Part shown: in pieces, positions 1-9,066 of the stretch
Position numbering within the stretch: the first letter of the stretch is position 1
How the letters are laid out: each line of letters begins with the position of its first letter
From: Acidobacteriota bacterium
Lineage (GTDB): Bacteria; Acidobacteriota; Terriglobia; Acidiferrales; UBA7541
Reading direction: 5' to 3'
Length of the DNA: 12,135 bases
Assembly: GCA_003131985.1 (NCBI GenBank)
Contig: PKWH01000183.1
Span: forward strand, 464-12,598
Position numbers and translations under genes: made by a program
The notes under the pieces: model-generated
The model's input: only the letters and a program-made list of their open reading frames with translations
The model's database searches: none
Told to the model about the DNA's origin: nothing

Positions 1-2174
1 AGCGCATTCTTAATTTTGCCGCTGAGGAAGCAGAAAGATTAGGCCACAAGCATGTAGGCACCGAGCATCTGCTCTTGGGAGTCCTGCGCGAGGAGAAATC
101 CTTTGGCGCGGAAATTTTGCTGGAGCGGGGATTGCGGCTTTCGGCTGTGCGCGAAGAACTGACGCGCAGCGCAGGAGAGAAAGTGCCAGTGAACCGGCCC
201 AAAGAAGCTTCGTTATTAGCGGAATTCAGCCGCGACTTGACGCAGGCGGCGATGGAAGGACAACTCGACCCGCTGGTGGGCCGAGACAAGGAACTCGAGC
301 GGGCGATTCAGATCCTCTGCCGGCGCACGAAGAACAACCCTGTTTTAATCGGGGAGCCGGGAGTAGGAAAGACCGCCATCGTCGAAGGACTGGCACAGAG
401 AATTTCTGATGGAGACGTGCCGCCATTTCTTGCCGACAAGCGCATTCTTTCGCTGGACCTTTCGTTGATCGTGGCCGGAACGAAATATCGCGGGCAATTT
501 GAAGAGCGGCTGAAGACGATCATGAAGGAGCTGATGGAGAGCCAGAACGCCATCGTGTTTATTGACGAGCTGCACACGCTGGTGGGCGCAGGTTCGGCGG
601 AAGGTTCACTCGACGCAGCCAACATTTTGAAACCGGCTCTGAGCCGCGGCGAGATTCAGTGCATCGGCGCTACTACTCCTGGGGAATATCGGAAGTCGGT
701 GGAGAAAGACCGATCGCTCGAGCGACGGTTCCAGTCTGTAAAGGTTTCCGCACCTAATGAAGAAGAAGCGATCCGAGTGCTGCAGGGCGTTCGCGACCGC
801 TACGAGAAGTTTCATGCCGTCAGCTACACGGACGAAGCCATTCGCTATGCGGTTTATCTTTCTAACCGGTATATCCCCGACCGTTTTCTGCCGGATAAGG
901 CCATCGATCTTCTGGACGAGGCGGGCTCGCGGGTGAAGCTGCGCCAAGCAATGCTTCCTGAGGAGGTTTCCGAAGTGCAGAAGCGCGTGAAATTCATCAC
1001 GCACCGCATGGAAACCGCCATCGCCAATCACGAATTCGAAAAGGCGCGGTTTTATTCCGAAGAAGAGCGCAAAGAAAAAGAGCATCTGCGGACGTTGCGG
1101 GAAAAACTGAAGATTGATGATTCTTCGACCGGCATCGTTACGCGCGAAGACATCGAAGAAGTTGTCGCGCGCTGGACTGGAATCCAGGTTTCGGCAATCA
1201 AGGAAGACGAACAGCAGAAACTGTTGCGCATCGAAGAAGAACTGCATCGCCGAGTCATCAGCCAGGACAAAGCCATTACCGCGCTCGCTCGCGCAATTCG
1301 CCGAAGCCGTGCGGGTCTGAAAGCGCCCGGCCGTCCGGTAGGCTGCTTCTTGTTCCTCGGACCGACCGGCGTGGGCAAGACTGAAGTAGCACGTAGGCTG
1401 GCGGAATTTTTATTCGGCAGCGAGAAGTCGCTGGTTCGCTTCGACATGTCCGAGTACATGGAGAAGCATTCCGTATCGAAATTGATCGGAGCGCCTCCAG
1501 GATATGTGGGATATGAGGAAGGCGGGCAATTGACCGAGCGCGTGCGCCGCACTCCGTATTCCGTGATTCTGCTGGATGAGATTGAAAAAGCGCATCCGGA
1601 CGTGTACAACATCTTGCTGCAAGTTTTCGAAGACGGGCAACTCACCGACGGCCTCGGAAACACGGTGGATTTCCGCAACACGATCATCATCCTCACTTCG
1701 AACCTGGGCGCGCGGCAACTGCAAAAGCAGAGTGGCCTGGGATTCGCATCGAAGGAAATCGAATCGGTGGCGAAGAGCCAAGACGACATGGTGATGAGCG
1801 AGGTGAAGCGGGTGTTCAATCCCGAATTCCTCAATCGTCTCGATGAGGTGATCCTGTTCAACTCGCTATCGGACGGCGATCTGTTGCGCATTATTGATTT
1901 GCTGGTAGGCCAGATTAACGAGACGCTGGTGCATCGCCAGGTGCAGATCGCACTGACACCGGAAGCGCGCCAGTGGATTCTGGAAAAAACCTGCAGCGAT
2001 AGAAATTATGGCGCGCGGCCGCTCCGGCGCGCGTTACAGAAGTACGTCGAAGACCCATTGTCGGAAGCTTTGATTCAGGGCGGATTGCAACGGCCGGCTA
2101 CGCTGGAGATTTTTCTCTCCACGGAAGGGCTTTCGTTCCGTCCCGCAGTTGAAGCAACCCCGGTGGCCCACTAG
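1..2174 (+). CDS. clpC: ATP-dependent Clp protease ATP-binding subunit ClpC (5' partial)
   Basis: ClpC is a hexameric AAA+ unfoldase that threads substrates into the ClpP peptidase in the cytoplasm. The reading frame is open from nt 3, and its first codons encode a Clp-N repeat with the LGHKHVGTEHLLLG signature. This is best matched to the second of the two Clp-N repeats, so about 85 residues probably lie off the left edge. Next come the first AAA+ module (Walker A GEPGVGKT at nt 351-374, Walker B VFIDE at nt 555-569) and a short UVR-like middle domain (about nt 975-1110) typical of ClpC. The second AAA+ module follows (Walker A GPTGVGKT at nt 1359-1382, Walker B VILLDE at nt 1563-1580). A GLGF loop (LGF at nt 1737-1745) occupies the place of the ClpP-docking tripeptide, which separates it from ClpB. 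The ClpB-type long coiled-coil middle domain is absent. The C-terminal D2-small domain contains YGARPLRRA. Both ATPase sites look intact. The TTG at nt 75 is internal, not the real start. Confidence 0.96.
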   Translation, partial: RILNFAAEEAERLGHKHVGTEHLLLGVLREEKSFGAEILLERGLRLSAVREELTRSAGEKVPVNRPKEASLLAEFSRDLTQAAMEGQLDPLVGRDKELERAIQILCRRTKNNPVLIGEPGVGKTAIVEGLAQRISDGDVPPFLADKRILSLDLSLIVAGTKYRGQFEERLKTIMKELMESQNAIVFIDELHTLVGAGSAEGSLDAANILKPALSRGEIQCIGATTPGEYRKSVEKDRSLERRFQSVKVSAPNEEEAIRVLQGVRDRYEKFHAVSYTDEAIRYAVYLSNRYIPDRFLPDKAIDLLDEAGSRVKLRQAMLPEEVSEVQKRVKFITHRMETAIANHEFEKARFYSEEERKEKEHLRTLREKLKIDDSSTGIVTREDIEEVVARWTGIQVSAIKEDEQQKLLRIEEELHRRVISQDKAITALARAIRRSRAGLKAPGRPVGCFLFLGPTGVGKTEVARRLAEFLFGSEKSLVRFDMSEYMEKHSVSKLIGAPPGYVGYEEGGQLTERVRRTPYSVILLDEIEKAHPDVYNILLQVFEDGQLTDGLGNTVDFRNTIIILTSNLGARQLQKQSGLGFASKEIESVAKSQDDMVMSEVKRVFNPEFLNRLDEVILFNSLSDGDLLRIIDLLVGQINETLVHRQVQIALTPEARQWILEKTCSDRNYGARPLRRALQKYVEDPLSEALIQGGLQRPATLEIFLSTEGLSFRPAVEATPVAH

Positions 2175-2190
2175 AGAATCCTACGCGCAA

Positions 2191-2212
2191 GCCGGACGGG
2201 AGCGGTTCCGGC
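2191..2212 (+). other. small hairpin between clpC and bamA
   Basis: A perfect 6-bp inverted repeat (GCCGGA/TCCGGC) with a 10-nt loop sits 17 nt after the clpC stop. No T-run follows it, so it is not a canonical intrinsic terminator. It could be a weak or Rho-assisted 3' end, or an mRNA-stability structure. It could also be chance in G+C-rich spacer. Confidence 0.25.
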
Positions 2213-2248
2213 GGGGGAGCACATAATCTTGGGCGGGAATCTGCGGCC

Positions 2249-5128
2249 TTGACTAGGGCCGCGAGCACGAAAAATTTTGTCCGCCTGTTTCGATTCCACG
2301 TGGTCGTGTGCTTGTGCATAATTTCGTATGGGGAACCTGTTTGGGCTCAACAAGGGCAGGGACCCGCAGGCCCTCAGTACGTTATCCAGCGCATCGAATT
2401 CATCGGCAATCGCCGAATTCAACAGGATACGCTGCGGGCGCGAATTTTTTCGCGAGCGGGCGATCCGTATAGCGAGGAAGCGGTTCGGCGCGATTTTCAG
2501 GCCCTTTGGAACACGCAATTTTTCGAGGACGTGCGACTCGAGGTCGAAGACAGTCCCGATCAACCCGACGGCAAAATCGTGGTTTTCTATTTGAAAGAGC
2601 GGCCGATCATCCGCAGGATTGAGTACAAGGGGAACAAATCAATTTCCGAGTCCGATATTCTCGATGCGTTCAAGGATAAGAAGGTAGGTCTTTCGGTGGA
2701 AGGCCAGTTCGATCCGACAAAGATCAAGCACGCCGAGGTAGTAATAAAAGAACTGCTCGCTGAACACGGACGGCAGTTCGCTACCGTCAAGCCGACCTAC
2801 GAGCGTATTGCCGCGACCAACGCGGTCAAGCTGGTCTTCAATATCGACGAAGGCCCCAAGGTGAAGGTCGGCAAGATTACGTTTACGGGAAACAAAGTTT
2901 TTTCCGGCGACAAGCTTTTGCGCGCGATGCGCCACGACCGTCCCTATTCGATTCCGCTCTATATAACGAACATCGCGGTTTTGAACAAGACTTACGACCG
3001 GCAAAAACTCGACGAAGACTTGGAAGTGGGAATCCGCGGTTTGTATCGCGATCACGGCTATTTCAAAGCGACGGTCGGCGACCCGGTTCTGAATACGGTT
3101 GACGAAGACCGCCCCGGCGTAAAAGGGCCTTGGCCCATGCTTGGATCCAAGCACGGCAAGCGAGTGGACATCACGATTCCGATCGAGGAAGGCGTGCAAT
3201 ACCGGATGGGAAGCCTGAAATTTCGCAGCAGCGACCCGGAAGTGGGGCTTGTCTTCAAGTCCGAGTTACTGGGCCGCGTATTCCCTATAAAAGAAGGCGA
3301 GATTTTTTCGGCCGACAAAATTCGAAAAGCGCTCGACAACTACAAAAAGCTGTATGGGGAATATGGCTATATTGATTTTGTGGCTGAACCTATAACTGAA
3401 ATTGACGATGCAAAGAGACTCGTTAATTTGACCATGGAGTTCGATCAGCAGAAGCAATTTTTCGTGCGCCGTATTGAGTTTTCCGGCAATACAACCACGC
3501 GCGATAAAGTGATTCGGCGGGAAATTCTTTTGGATGAAGGCCAGGTGTACAACAATCGTTTATGGGAATTGAGCATACTGCGGCTCAACCAACTGGGCTA
3601 CTTCGACGTGATCAAACCGGAAAACGCAGAGCTGAAGCGCAATGTGAAAGCTGGGACGGTCGATATCAGGCTGAAGGTGCATGAAAAAGGAAAACAGTCC
3701 ATCAGCTTCTCAGGCGGCGTCAGCGGAATTGCCGGCACCTTTGTGAGCGCTTCCTACCAGACCAATAATTTCCTGGGGCTTGGTGAAACGCTCACGTTGT
3801 CGGCGCAATTGGGCAGTTTCCAGAAGGGCTACACCTTCGGATTCACCGAACCATTTCTCTTCGATCGGCCCATTACTTCGGGCTTCACTATTTTCGCCAG
3901 CAAAATTTCCTTCAACCAGGAAAAGCAATTTGGCGCTCTGCTTGGCGAGAACGTGGCCCTGAATCCGGCGCTGCAACAAAATTACGACACGAACACGAAG
4001 GGTTTCACCATGTTCTTGAGCGAGCCGTTGCGAAGGTTCTCGTTCGCGCGGGTGGGTCTCACTTATGGATTTTCCACAACGGATATCACTACGTTCAGCC
4101 AGTCGGCGCAGTTGCTGTTCGATAGCATTCAATTCACCAGCTTGGCTGGGCCGTCCGCGCTGAATGGGATTCACTCGAGCAAAATCACTCCGACGATCAG
4201 TTACAGCACGGTGAACAACCCGCAAAACCCCACGCACGGGAGGAGCTTTTATTACGGTTTGACGTTCGAGGGAGGCCCAATTGGGGGCAACGTCAACACA
4301 GTAAGCAATACATTTTCGACGAGCTATTTTCATGCCGTCAATAAGCGGCGCAATGTGCTTGCGGTGAAGTACCAGACGGCGTTAATCACGGGCTACGCTG
4401 GAAAAGATATTCCCCCGTTCAACCGCTTTTATCTGGGTGGCGAACAGGACGTCCGAGGCTTCAATTTCTACACCATTTCTCCTTTTGTGGCGATCCCTTT
4501 TGCCACCAGCACAAGCGTCATTTATTTCGACCCGAGAAAGCTTGGCCCAACCGGAGCTCCTACGCAGCAAGTGCTTACCGTGCCGCTTTTGGAATTTATT
4601 CCCACGCGTCCGGGTGGGGATTATCAGAACGTCGTGAACCTGGAATATCGCATTCCAATCGCGGGGCCGGTGACGCTGGTTGCGTTTAACGACCTTGGGC
4701 TGAACGGCATCCTGCGGCAATCGCAATTGGCTTTGGATCCGGCTGCGGTGGCCTTGTTCCAGGAACAGTATCCAAATCCTGAGTTCCCGAATGTACACGT
4801 GACCGACAACCTGCCCATCATTCACGGGACGAATTTCCATCCGCGCACTTCGGCGGGTCTGGAACTGCAGGTTATTCTGCCGATCGTCAACGCGCCATTT
4901 CGCGTTTATTACGCATACAATTATCTCCGGTTGACGGGAACAATCGAAGCGCCGCCGGGCGCCTTTTCTTTGAGCGATGCGGTGAAAAATACTTTGCCGC
5001 CCGGAGTGCTCCAGACGCAGATCGCTCCGGAACTGGAATCGATACTCGCCACTCAGGTCCAAAAGATTCCAGCCGGCCTGGTTGAGCCAAAACAAACTTT
5101 CAGGTTTACCGTGGGAAAGACCTTTTAA
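2249..5128 (+). CDS. bamA: outer-membrane protein assembly factor BamA
   Basis: BamA is the Omp85-family core of the BAM complex, which folds beta-barrel proteins into the outer membrane. The 959-residue product has a signal peptide (basic residues 3-15, hydrophobic 18-27, likely cleavage after VWA at 31-33). Five POTRA repeats follow at about 44-116, 119-202, 205-318, 318-400 and 403-480, then a C-terminal barrel from about 484 to 959. The conserved VRGF motif lies at 735-738, and the protein ends in Phe, as expected for a beta-signal. At 959 residues it is longer than the roughly 810 of E. coli BamA. Extra length sits in POTRA3 (about 272-306) and in barrel loops at about 740-790, 822-866 and 898-946. 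The start is taken as TTG at nt 2249: the frame has no ATG or GTG between the clpC stop and this codon, and later GTG codons (residues 18 and 20) would remove the basic part of the signal peptide. Only a weak GGGCGGGAA lies upstream as a ribosome-binding site. It lies 74 bp after clpC with no clear promoter between, so co-transcription is possible. Confidence 0.95.
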   Translation: MTRAASTKNFVRLFRFHVVVCLCIISYGEPVWAQQGQGPAGPQYVIQRIEFIGNRRIQQDTLRARIFSRAGDPYSEEAVRRDFQALWNTQFFEDVRLEVEDSPDQPDGKIVVFYLKERPIIRRIEYKGNKSISESDILDAFKDKKVGLSVEGQFDPTKIKHAEVVIKELLAEHGRQFATVKPTYERIAATNAVKLVFNIDEGPKVKVGKITFTGNKVFSGDKLLRAMRHDRPYSIPLYITNIAVLNKTYDRQKLDEDLEVGIRGLYRDHGYFKATVGDPVLNTVDEDRPGVKGPWPMLGSKHGKRVDITIPIEEGVQYRMGSLKFRSSDPEVGLVFKSELLGRVFPIKEGEIFSADKIRKALDNYKKLYGEYGYIDFVAEPITEIDDAKRLVNLTMEFDQQKQFFVRRIEFSGNTTTRDKVIRREILLDEGQVYNNRLWELSILRLNQLGYFDVIKPENAELKRNVKAGTVDIRLKVHEKGKQSISFSGGVSGIAGTFVSASYQTNNFLGLGETLTLSAQLGSFQKGYTFGFTEPFLFDRPITSGFTIFASKISFNQEKQFGALLGENVALNPALQQNYDTNTKGFTMFLSEPLRRFSFARVGLTYGFSTTDITTFSQSAQLLFDSIQFTSLAGPSALNGIHSSKITPTISYSTVNNPQNPTHGRSFYYGLTFEGGPIGGNVNTVSNTFSTSYFHAVNKRRNVLAVKYQTALITGYAGKDIPPFNRFYLGGEQDVRGFNFYTISPFVAIPFATSTSVIYFDPRKLGPTGAPTQQVLTVPLLEFIPTRPGGDYQNVVNLEYRIPIAGPVTLVAFNDLGLNGILRQSQLALDPAAVALFQEQYPNPEFPNVHVTDNLPIIHGTNFHPRTSAGLELQVILPIVNAPFRVYYAYNYLRLTGTIEAPPGAFSLSDAVKNTLPPGVLQTQIAPELESILATQVQKIPAGLVEPKQTFRFTVGKTF

Positions 5129-5151
5129 TATGAAGGTTCAGTCTTCAGAGA

Positions 5152-5181
5152 TTGCCGCACCGCGCCGGGGAAGATTATTTT
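5152..5181 (+). promoter_or_regulatory. weak candidate promoter for the lipoprotein gene
   Basis: TTGCCG (nt 5152-5157, 4/6 to a sigma70 -35 box) is followed after 18 bp by TATTTT (nt 5176-5181, 4/6 to a -10 box). A transcript would begin near nt 5188, ahead of the strong ribosome-binding site at 5212. No terminator is visible after bamA, so the downstream gene could equally be read from the bamA transcript. Confidence 0.25.
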
Positions 5182-5211
5182 ATGCGCGCCGATAATCATT
5201 CGAGATGGGAT

Positions 5212-5216
5212 GGAGG
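5212..5216 (+). promoter_or_regulatory. ribosome-binding site that decides the lipoprotein start
   Basis: GGAGG with a 7-nt spacer to ATG at nt 5224. It selects that ATG over in-frame TTG (5152) and ATG (5182) upstream. The choice is supported because translation from 5224 places a canonical lipoprotein signal peptide exactly at the N terminus. Confidence 0.8.
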
Positions 5217-5223
5217 AGTGAGG

Positions 5224-8200
5224 ATGCGAGTTTGGAAAATAGGGGCGGCAATCGTTCTGGCGGGTGGGTTGACTGCATGCGGAGGAAACTCCACGCCAGT
5301 CGGGGTAACTTTGTTTCCGCTGGGGACAGCTACCTCGCCCATTCCGATAATTGTCAGCGTCCCGCCGGGACAATCGCCCGGTCAGGCACAGTTCACGTCC
5401 ACCGTAACCGGGACTTCCACATCCACGGTGAACTGGCTGGTTTGCCTTCCACCTCCAAGTCTTACGGTTAAACATCCAATACCACTGAATTGCGGACAGC
5501 TGACCGGCTTTGGGACAATCAGCACCACGGGACTGTACATCGCTCCCCCTACACCGCCGACGCCAAACATCTTCGTGGTTGCGGCGCAAAGCACGGTGAA
5601 CCAGAATATTTATGGAATCAGTTTTGTTGAGGTCGGTTCGGGCATACGCGTTTCGTTAGAACCTGCCAGCGCCACCATCGCTCCGGGCGAACACATTTTA
5701 TTCACGCCGACTGTTTCCGGGACCACAAATACCGCGGTGACGTGGAGCGTTACCGGCAACGGTACGACGGTTGTCGGCGGCAACTCGACCATCGGGTTTA
5801 TCTGCCCGAATCCGTCGACAATGCTTTGCGGCACTCCAAATACTCCAGCGGGAACATATATCGCGCCGTTGACCTCACCCGGCACAGTAACTATCACCGC
5901 AACCTCGGCCGCGGACAGTTCCCAATCCGCGACTGCGACAGTGGTTGTTACAACCTCGGCGGCTCAAACCACAATTTCTTCTATTATGCCGGCGGTGGCC
6001 CAAGAAGGCTCGGTGCAGCAAGACATCTATCTGAATGGGACGAATTTCTCCTCCAACAGCAAAGTGCTGGCAAACGGCGTTCCCGTCCCCACGATATTCC
6101 TAAGCGCTACGCTCCTTCGCGCCACTATACCAGCGGCCCAATTAGTCTCGCCCGTGGCGTGCTCGCCGCAGACAGTCTCACCGCAAATTCCCATTTTGGT
6201 GCAAAGTCAGAATGGTGATCTTTCGCTGCCTCAGAATTTGACGATCAACCCGTCGCGTCCGGCGCTGGTGGCTTCGTCGCCCGACAGCACAGTGGCAAGC
6301 GCCGCGAATGTAGGTGTATCTCTTACGGGCGGATACTTCTCGCCCTGTACGTCGGCATTCTTTAACGCCCAGCCGGAGACTGTAAGCGCAGGCGGAAGCA
6401 CACGGGTGCTGCAGCTTACAATTTCAGATACGGATTTTGGTCCGCCTGGGCTTTATCCGATTGTCGTGAGAAACACGGACGTTGTGGCGCCTAATCCCCC
6501 GATTTCCGCGGTGAATCTGTCTATCGAGCCGACGACGTTTCCGACTGCGCCCAGCACCTCCATCAGCGTTGGAACTAGCCCGTCAGCAATCGCGATCGAT
6601 CCTGTGCTGGATGAGGCGGTGGTTGCGAATACTGGCGCCGGTACGGTCAGCATCATCAATCTGGCGACAAATGCGGTTGTGCCGGTAACGGTCGGGCCAA
6701 GTCCCACCGGGGTCGCCATTGACGATCAGTTGGCGCACCACCTCGCGGTGGTGGTAAACAACGGGAGCGGCAGTGGAGGCAATAGCGTTACTGCAATTGA
6801 CCTGACCACGCTCGCGACATCCACTCTAACTTTTCCCGATACGGCCGTTCCGCCCAATACGGTGGCGTTGCCGTTTTCAATCGGAATTAACTCGTCTACT
6901 CACCGGGCGATCGTCACTCAGCAATCGACAAATCTCGCCACCATACTTGACCTCTCCACTGGAACGCCTGTGATCGTGCAACAAATTGGCGGAGGCTTAT
7001 CTTCCTACAGCACCGGAGCTAGTCCATCCGTGGCGATTGACCAGCGATTGAACTGGGCAATTGTGACGCCTGGCGGAGGGGGATCGGTCAACATCGTAGA
7101 TCTGGGGCGAGGCCCGGGCGCGATTCCAGGAGATGCGGTTGGCCGGCCTCCGCTAATAGTCGGGAGTCTCTCGGTGGCCACTTCAACCCAAGGGATAGGG
7201 ATCAACACTCAAACGCATCAGGCACTCCTTACTGATCCAAACGGCGCGAGCGTTTCTGATCCGACCGGCGGACAGCTCACTACTTACAGCCTGCTGGACA
7301 ACACGGTCAATAGCGTCCCCATCCTCCAGAATGGCAACCCATTTAGTGAGGCCGGGTTTGTGGCCGCGGCTGTAAATCCGCTATCGAATGTGGGCATCGC
7401 TGTTAACGTCCTCGCCGGAACAGCAGCCGTAGTGGACATGGGAAATAGCAATGTTCTACAGACGGTGATAGGCCTCAGTGCTCCGCAAGCTGTCGCGATT
7501 GACGCGGTGACGAATCAGGCCTTTATCGTGAACCAGGGAAGCAATACCGTTTCGGTTGTGTCTCTCGGAACTGCGGGGCAATTCCGTTCGCTGCAGATCG
7601 TGGAGTCCAGTCCGACGATTGCGTTTGTGACGAATCCAACGAGTGCCGTGACGCTGACAATTAACGGCATTGGATTTTCCGGAGCTCCGCAAGTAGTCGT
7701 GGACGGAACAGCGCTGCCTGCCGGCGACGTCACGGTGGTAAGCAACAGGCAGATTCTCGCTACCATCCCTGCAAGCATGCTGACGAATGCGCGCAACTTC
7801 ATCGTGTACGTACAAAGTGGCGGGCAATGGTCGAACACCACCGAGCTGGCGCTGATTCAACCTGTTGCGGTGGGTAATTCGCCCGTGGGAGTTGCCATCG
7901 ACCAGGATCTCGATCAGGCCGTGGTAACAAATAATGCTGACAACACCGTATCAATTTTGAATTTGCTGACGGGTGCGCCAATTTTGTCAGGCTCAACCGT
8001 TTCGGTGGGATCCAACCCGGAGGGAGTCTCCGTGATCGCGCGGCTAGGGTTGGCGGTGGTAGCGAATAATGGAAGTAACAACTTTACGGTCGTGGACGAG
8101 GCGGGGGTGGATGGAGTTTTCACGCCTCCCACTACCTTGCCGCTTTGCGGCACTTGTTTTGCGCCCGCTGGCGTCGGGATCAATTCCGACACGGCCACTG

Positions 8201-8910
8201 CCGGCATTGCTAACACAGATCCTGGCAGCGCCACAACGCAGGGCAGCGGTAGCGTCGGTTTTGTCTTGCTGCCGGCTACTGGTACGACTGCGACTCTGGG
8301 GGCCACCGTAACGGTAGATCAATTCCCTGTGGCTGTCTCAATGGCTCCTGTGCTGCTGTCTCCACCCATACCCGGAGTCATCACTACCCTTGACTACGCC
8401 GCCGTAGCTACAGATTCGGCGTCGAACAATTCGTCAACGAGCAGCGTTGATATACTGAACGTCGCGTCTGATTCGATCGTTAGCCGGGTTTCTCCTTTCC
8501 AATTGCCTACGGGAGTGGTATTCGATCCTGTAAACCAGGATTTCCTGGTGGCAGACAGCGTTATCAACAACGTGGGGATAATCGATCCCAACACCTTCAT
8601 TCTTATTTCATTTAGGGTGGGCATTGGGCCGACCTCACTGGACTACAACTATCAAACGAGTACGCTTGTGACTAACAATGCGGTGAGCAATACAATCTCG
8701 ATAGTGGGTTATGTATGCCCGCCGAACCCGAGTGGTCCGCCTAATTGTGCGGGCCCGCGAGTGCGCGACGTGTTAGGCGTAGGCGGCTTGTTGCAGCCTG
8801 CGTCGGTTGTGGTTGGACCCAACTCAATCGCAATCGACCTGAAGATGAATCTGGGGGTGCTCGTGGATCAGAGCAATAATCGCGTATTGCTCGTTCCGCT
8901 GCCCCACTAA
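5224..8910 (+). CDS. large IPT/YVTN beta-propeller lipoprotein
   Basis: This is a 1,228-residue predicted surface or periplasmic lipoprotein of unknown function. The signal peptide ends in lipobox LTAC with lipidated Cys19; the +2 residue is Gly, so there is no Asp inner-membrane retention signal by the E. coli rule. Reading the protein gives two Ig-like domains (about 43-136 and 142-243, sharing a GLYIAP/GTYIAP motif) and an IPT/TIG domain (about 249-340). A second, more divergent IPT-like segment follows (about 345-436). Then come seven repeats of the SP-x-GVAID...AVV-x-N...V-x-IINL type (about 449-782), another IPT domain (792-878) and seven more such repeats (884-1225). These repeats look like YVTN/NHL-type propeller blades. 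Ten further cysteines fall in five neighbouring pairs (74/90, 194/202, 313/375, 975/978, 1165/1175), suggesting disulfides. No catalytic motif is visible; carbohydrate, protein or cell-wall binding is only a guess. It lies between bamA and skp, where no such gene is usual, so it may be a BAM client or simply a neighbour. Domain boundaries are by eye. Confidence 0.88.
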   Translation: MRVWKIGAAIVLAGGLTACGGNSTPVGVTLFPLGTATSPIPIIVSVPPGQSPGQAQFTSTVTGTSTSTVNWLVCLPPPSLTVKHPIPLNCGQLTGFGTISTTGLYIAPPTPPTPNIFVVAAQSTVNQNIYGISFVEVGSGIRVSLEPASATIAPGEHILFTPTVSGTTNTAVTWSVTGNGTTVVGGNSTIGFICPNPSTMLCGTPNTPAGTYIAPLTSPGTVTITATSAADSSQSATATVVVTTSAAQTTISSIMPAVAQEGSVQQDIYLNGTNFSSNSKVLANGVPVPTIFLSATLLRATIPAAQLVSPVACSPQTVSPQIPILVQSQNGDLSLPQNLTINPSRPALVASSPDSTVASAANVGVSLTGGYFSPCTSAFFNAQPETVSAGGSTRVLQLTISDTDFGPPGLYPIVVRNTDVVAPNPPISAVNLSIEPTTFPTAPSTSISVGTSPSAIAIDPVLDEAVVANTGAGTVSIINLATNAVVPVTVGPSPTGVAIDDQLAHHLAVVVNNGSGSGGNSVTAIDLTTLATSTLTFPDTAVPPNTVALPFSIGINSSTHRAIVTQQSTNLATILDLSTGTPVIVQQIGGGLSSYSTGASPSVAIDQRLNWAIVTPGGGGSVNIVDLGRGPGAIPGDAVGRPPLIVGSLSVATSTQGIGINTQTHQALLTDPNGASVSDPTGGQLTTYSLLDNTVNSVPILQNGNPFSEAGFVAAAVNPLSNVGIAVNVLAGTAAVVDMGNSNVLQTVIGLSAPQAVAIDAVTNQAFIVNQGSNTVSVVSLGTAGQFRSLQIVESSPTIAFVTNPTSAVTLTINGIGFSGAPQVVVDGTALPAGDVTVVSNRQILATIPASMLTNARNFIVYVQSGGQWSNTTELALIQPVAVGNSPVGVAIDQDLDQAVVTNNADNTVSILNLLTGAPILSGSTVSVGSNPEGVSVIARLGLAVVANNGSNNFTVVDEAGVDGVFTPPTTLPLCGTCFAPAGVGINSDTATAGIANTDPGSATTQGSGSVGFVLLPATGTTATLGATVTVDQFPVAVSMAPVLLSPPIPGVITTLDYAAVATDSASNNSSTSSVDILNVASDSIVSRVSPFQLPTGVVFDPVNQDFLVADSVINNVGIIDPNTFILISFRVGIGPTSLDYNYQTSTLVTNNAVSNTISIVGYVCPPNPSGPPNCAGPRVRDVLGVGGLLQPASVVVGPNSIAIDLKMNLGVLVDQSNNRVLLVPLPH

Positions 8911-9005
8911 TGCCGGGAGCAGATCAAGTTGAGTCCTAGACTGAAGGCCAACCTCTTCGGGCGCTGCGGCATCCCAAGGTGGAAGGGCGCTCGTACGAAA
9001 TCCGA

Positions 9006-9035
9006 TTGACCTATTTCTGCGGCGACAGCTATAAT
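9006..9035 (+). promoter_or_regulatory. strong sigma70-type promoter of skp
   Basis: TTGACC (nt 9006-9011, 5/6) and a perfect TATAAT (nt 9030-9035) are separated by 18 bp. The start of transcription is expected near nt 9042, giving a leader of about 36 nt before the skp ATG. This makes skp independently transcribed from the genes upstream, and argues against the in-frame GTG at nt 9045, which would lie almost at the transcript's 5' end. Confidence 0.8.
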
Positions 9036-9066
9036 CTCTGATTTGTGTCTAGCGAAATATTCGAAC

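Noticed and set aside
1052..1891. Long open frame (279 codons) on the minus strand inside clpC
   Set aside because: It lies antisense to the strongly conserved second AAA+ module, is low-complexity (Ser/Arg-rich), and has no recognisable domain. It is a mirror of codon bias in clpC.
3710..4333. Minus-strand open frames across the bamA barrel (also about 4382-5095)
   Set aside because: They are fully antisense to a gene of clear identity, with Arg/Gln-rich composition and no family features.
5129..5160. Terminator after bamA
   Set aside because: The only hairpin (TGAAG/CTTCA, 5 bp) is weak and lacks a following T-run.
7456..8322. Several minus-strand open frames within the lipoprotein gene
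   Set aside because: The plus-strand frame is continuous, with regular repeats throughout. The antisense frames have no such pattern and no ribosome-binding sites.
8911..9005. Terminator after the lipoprotein gene
   Set aside because: Only short, imperfect pairings (around CCAACCT and AGGTGG) and a direct repeat of GGGCGCT are seen, with no T-run.
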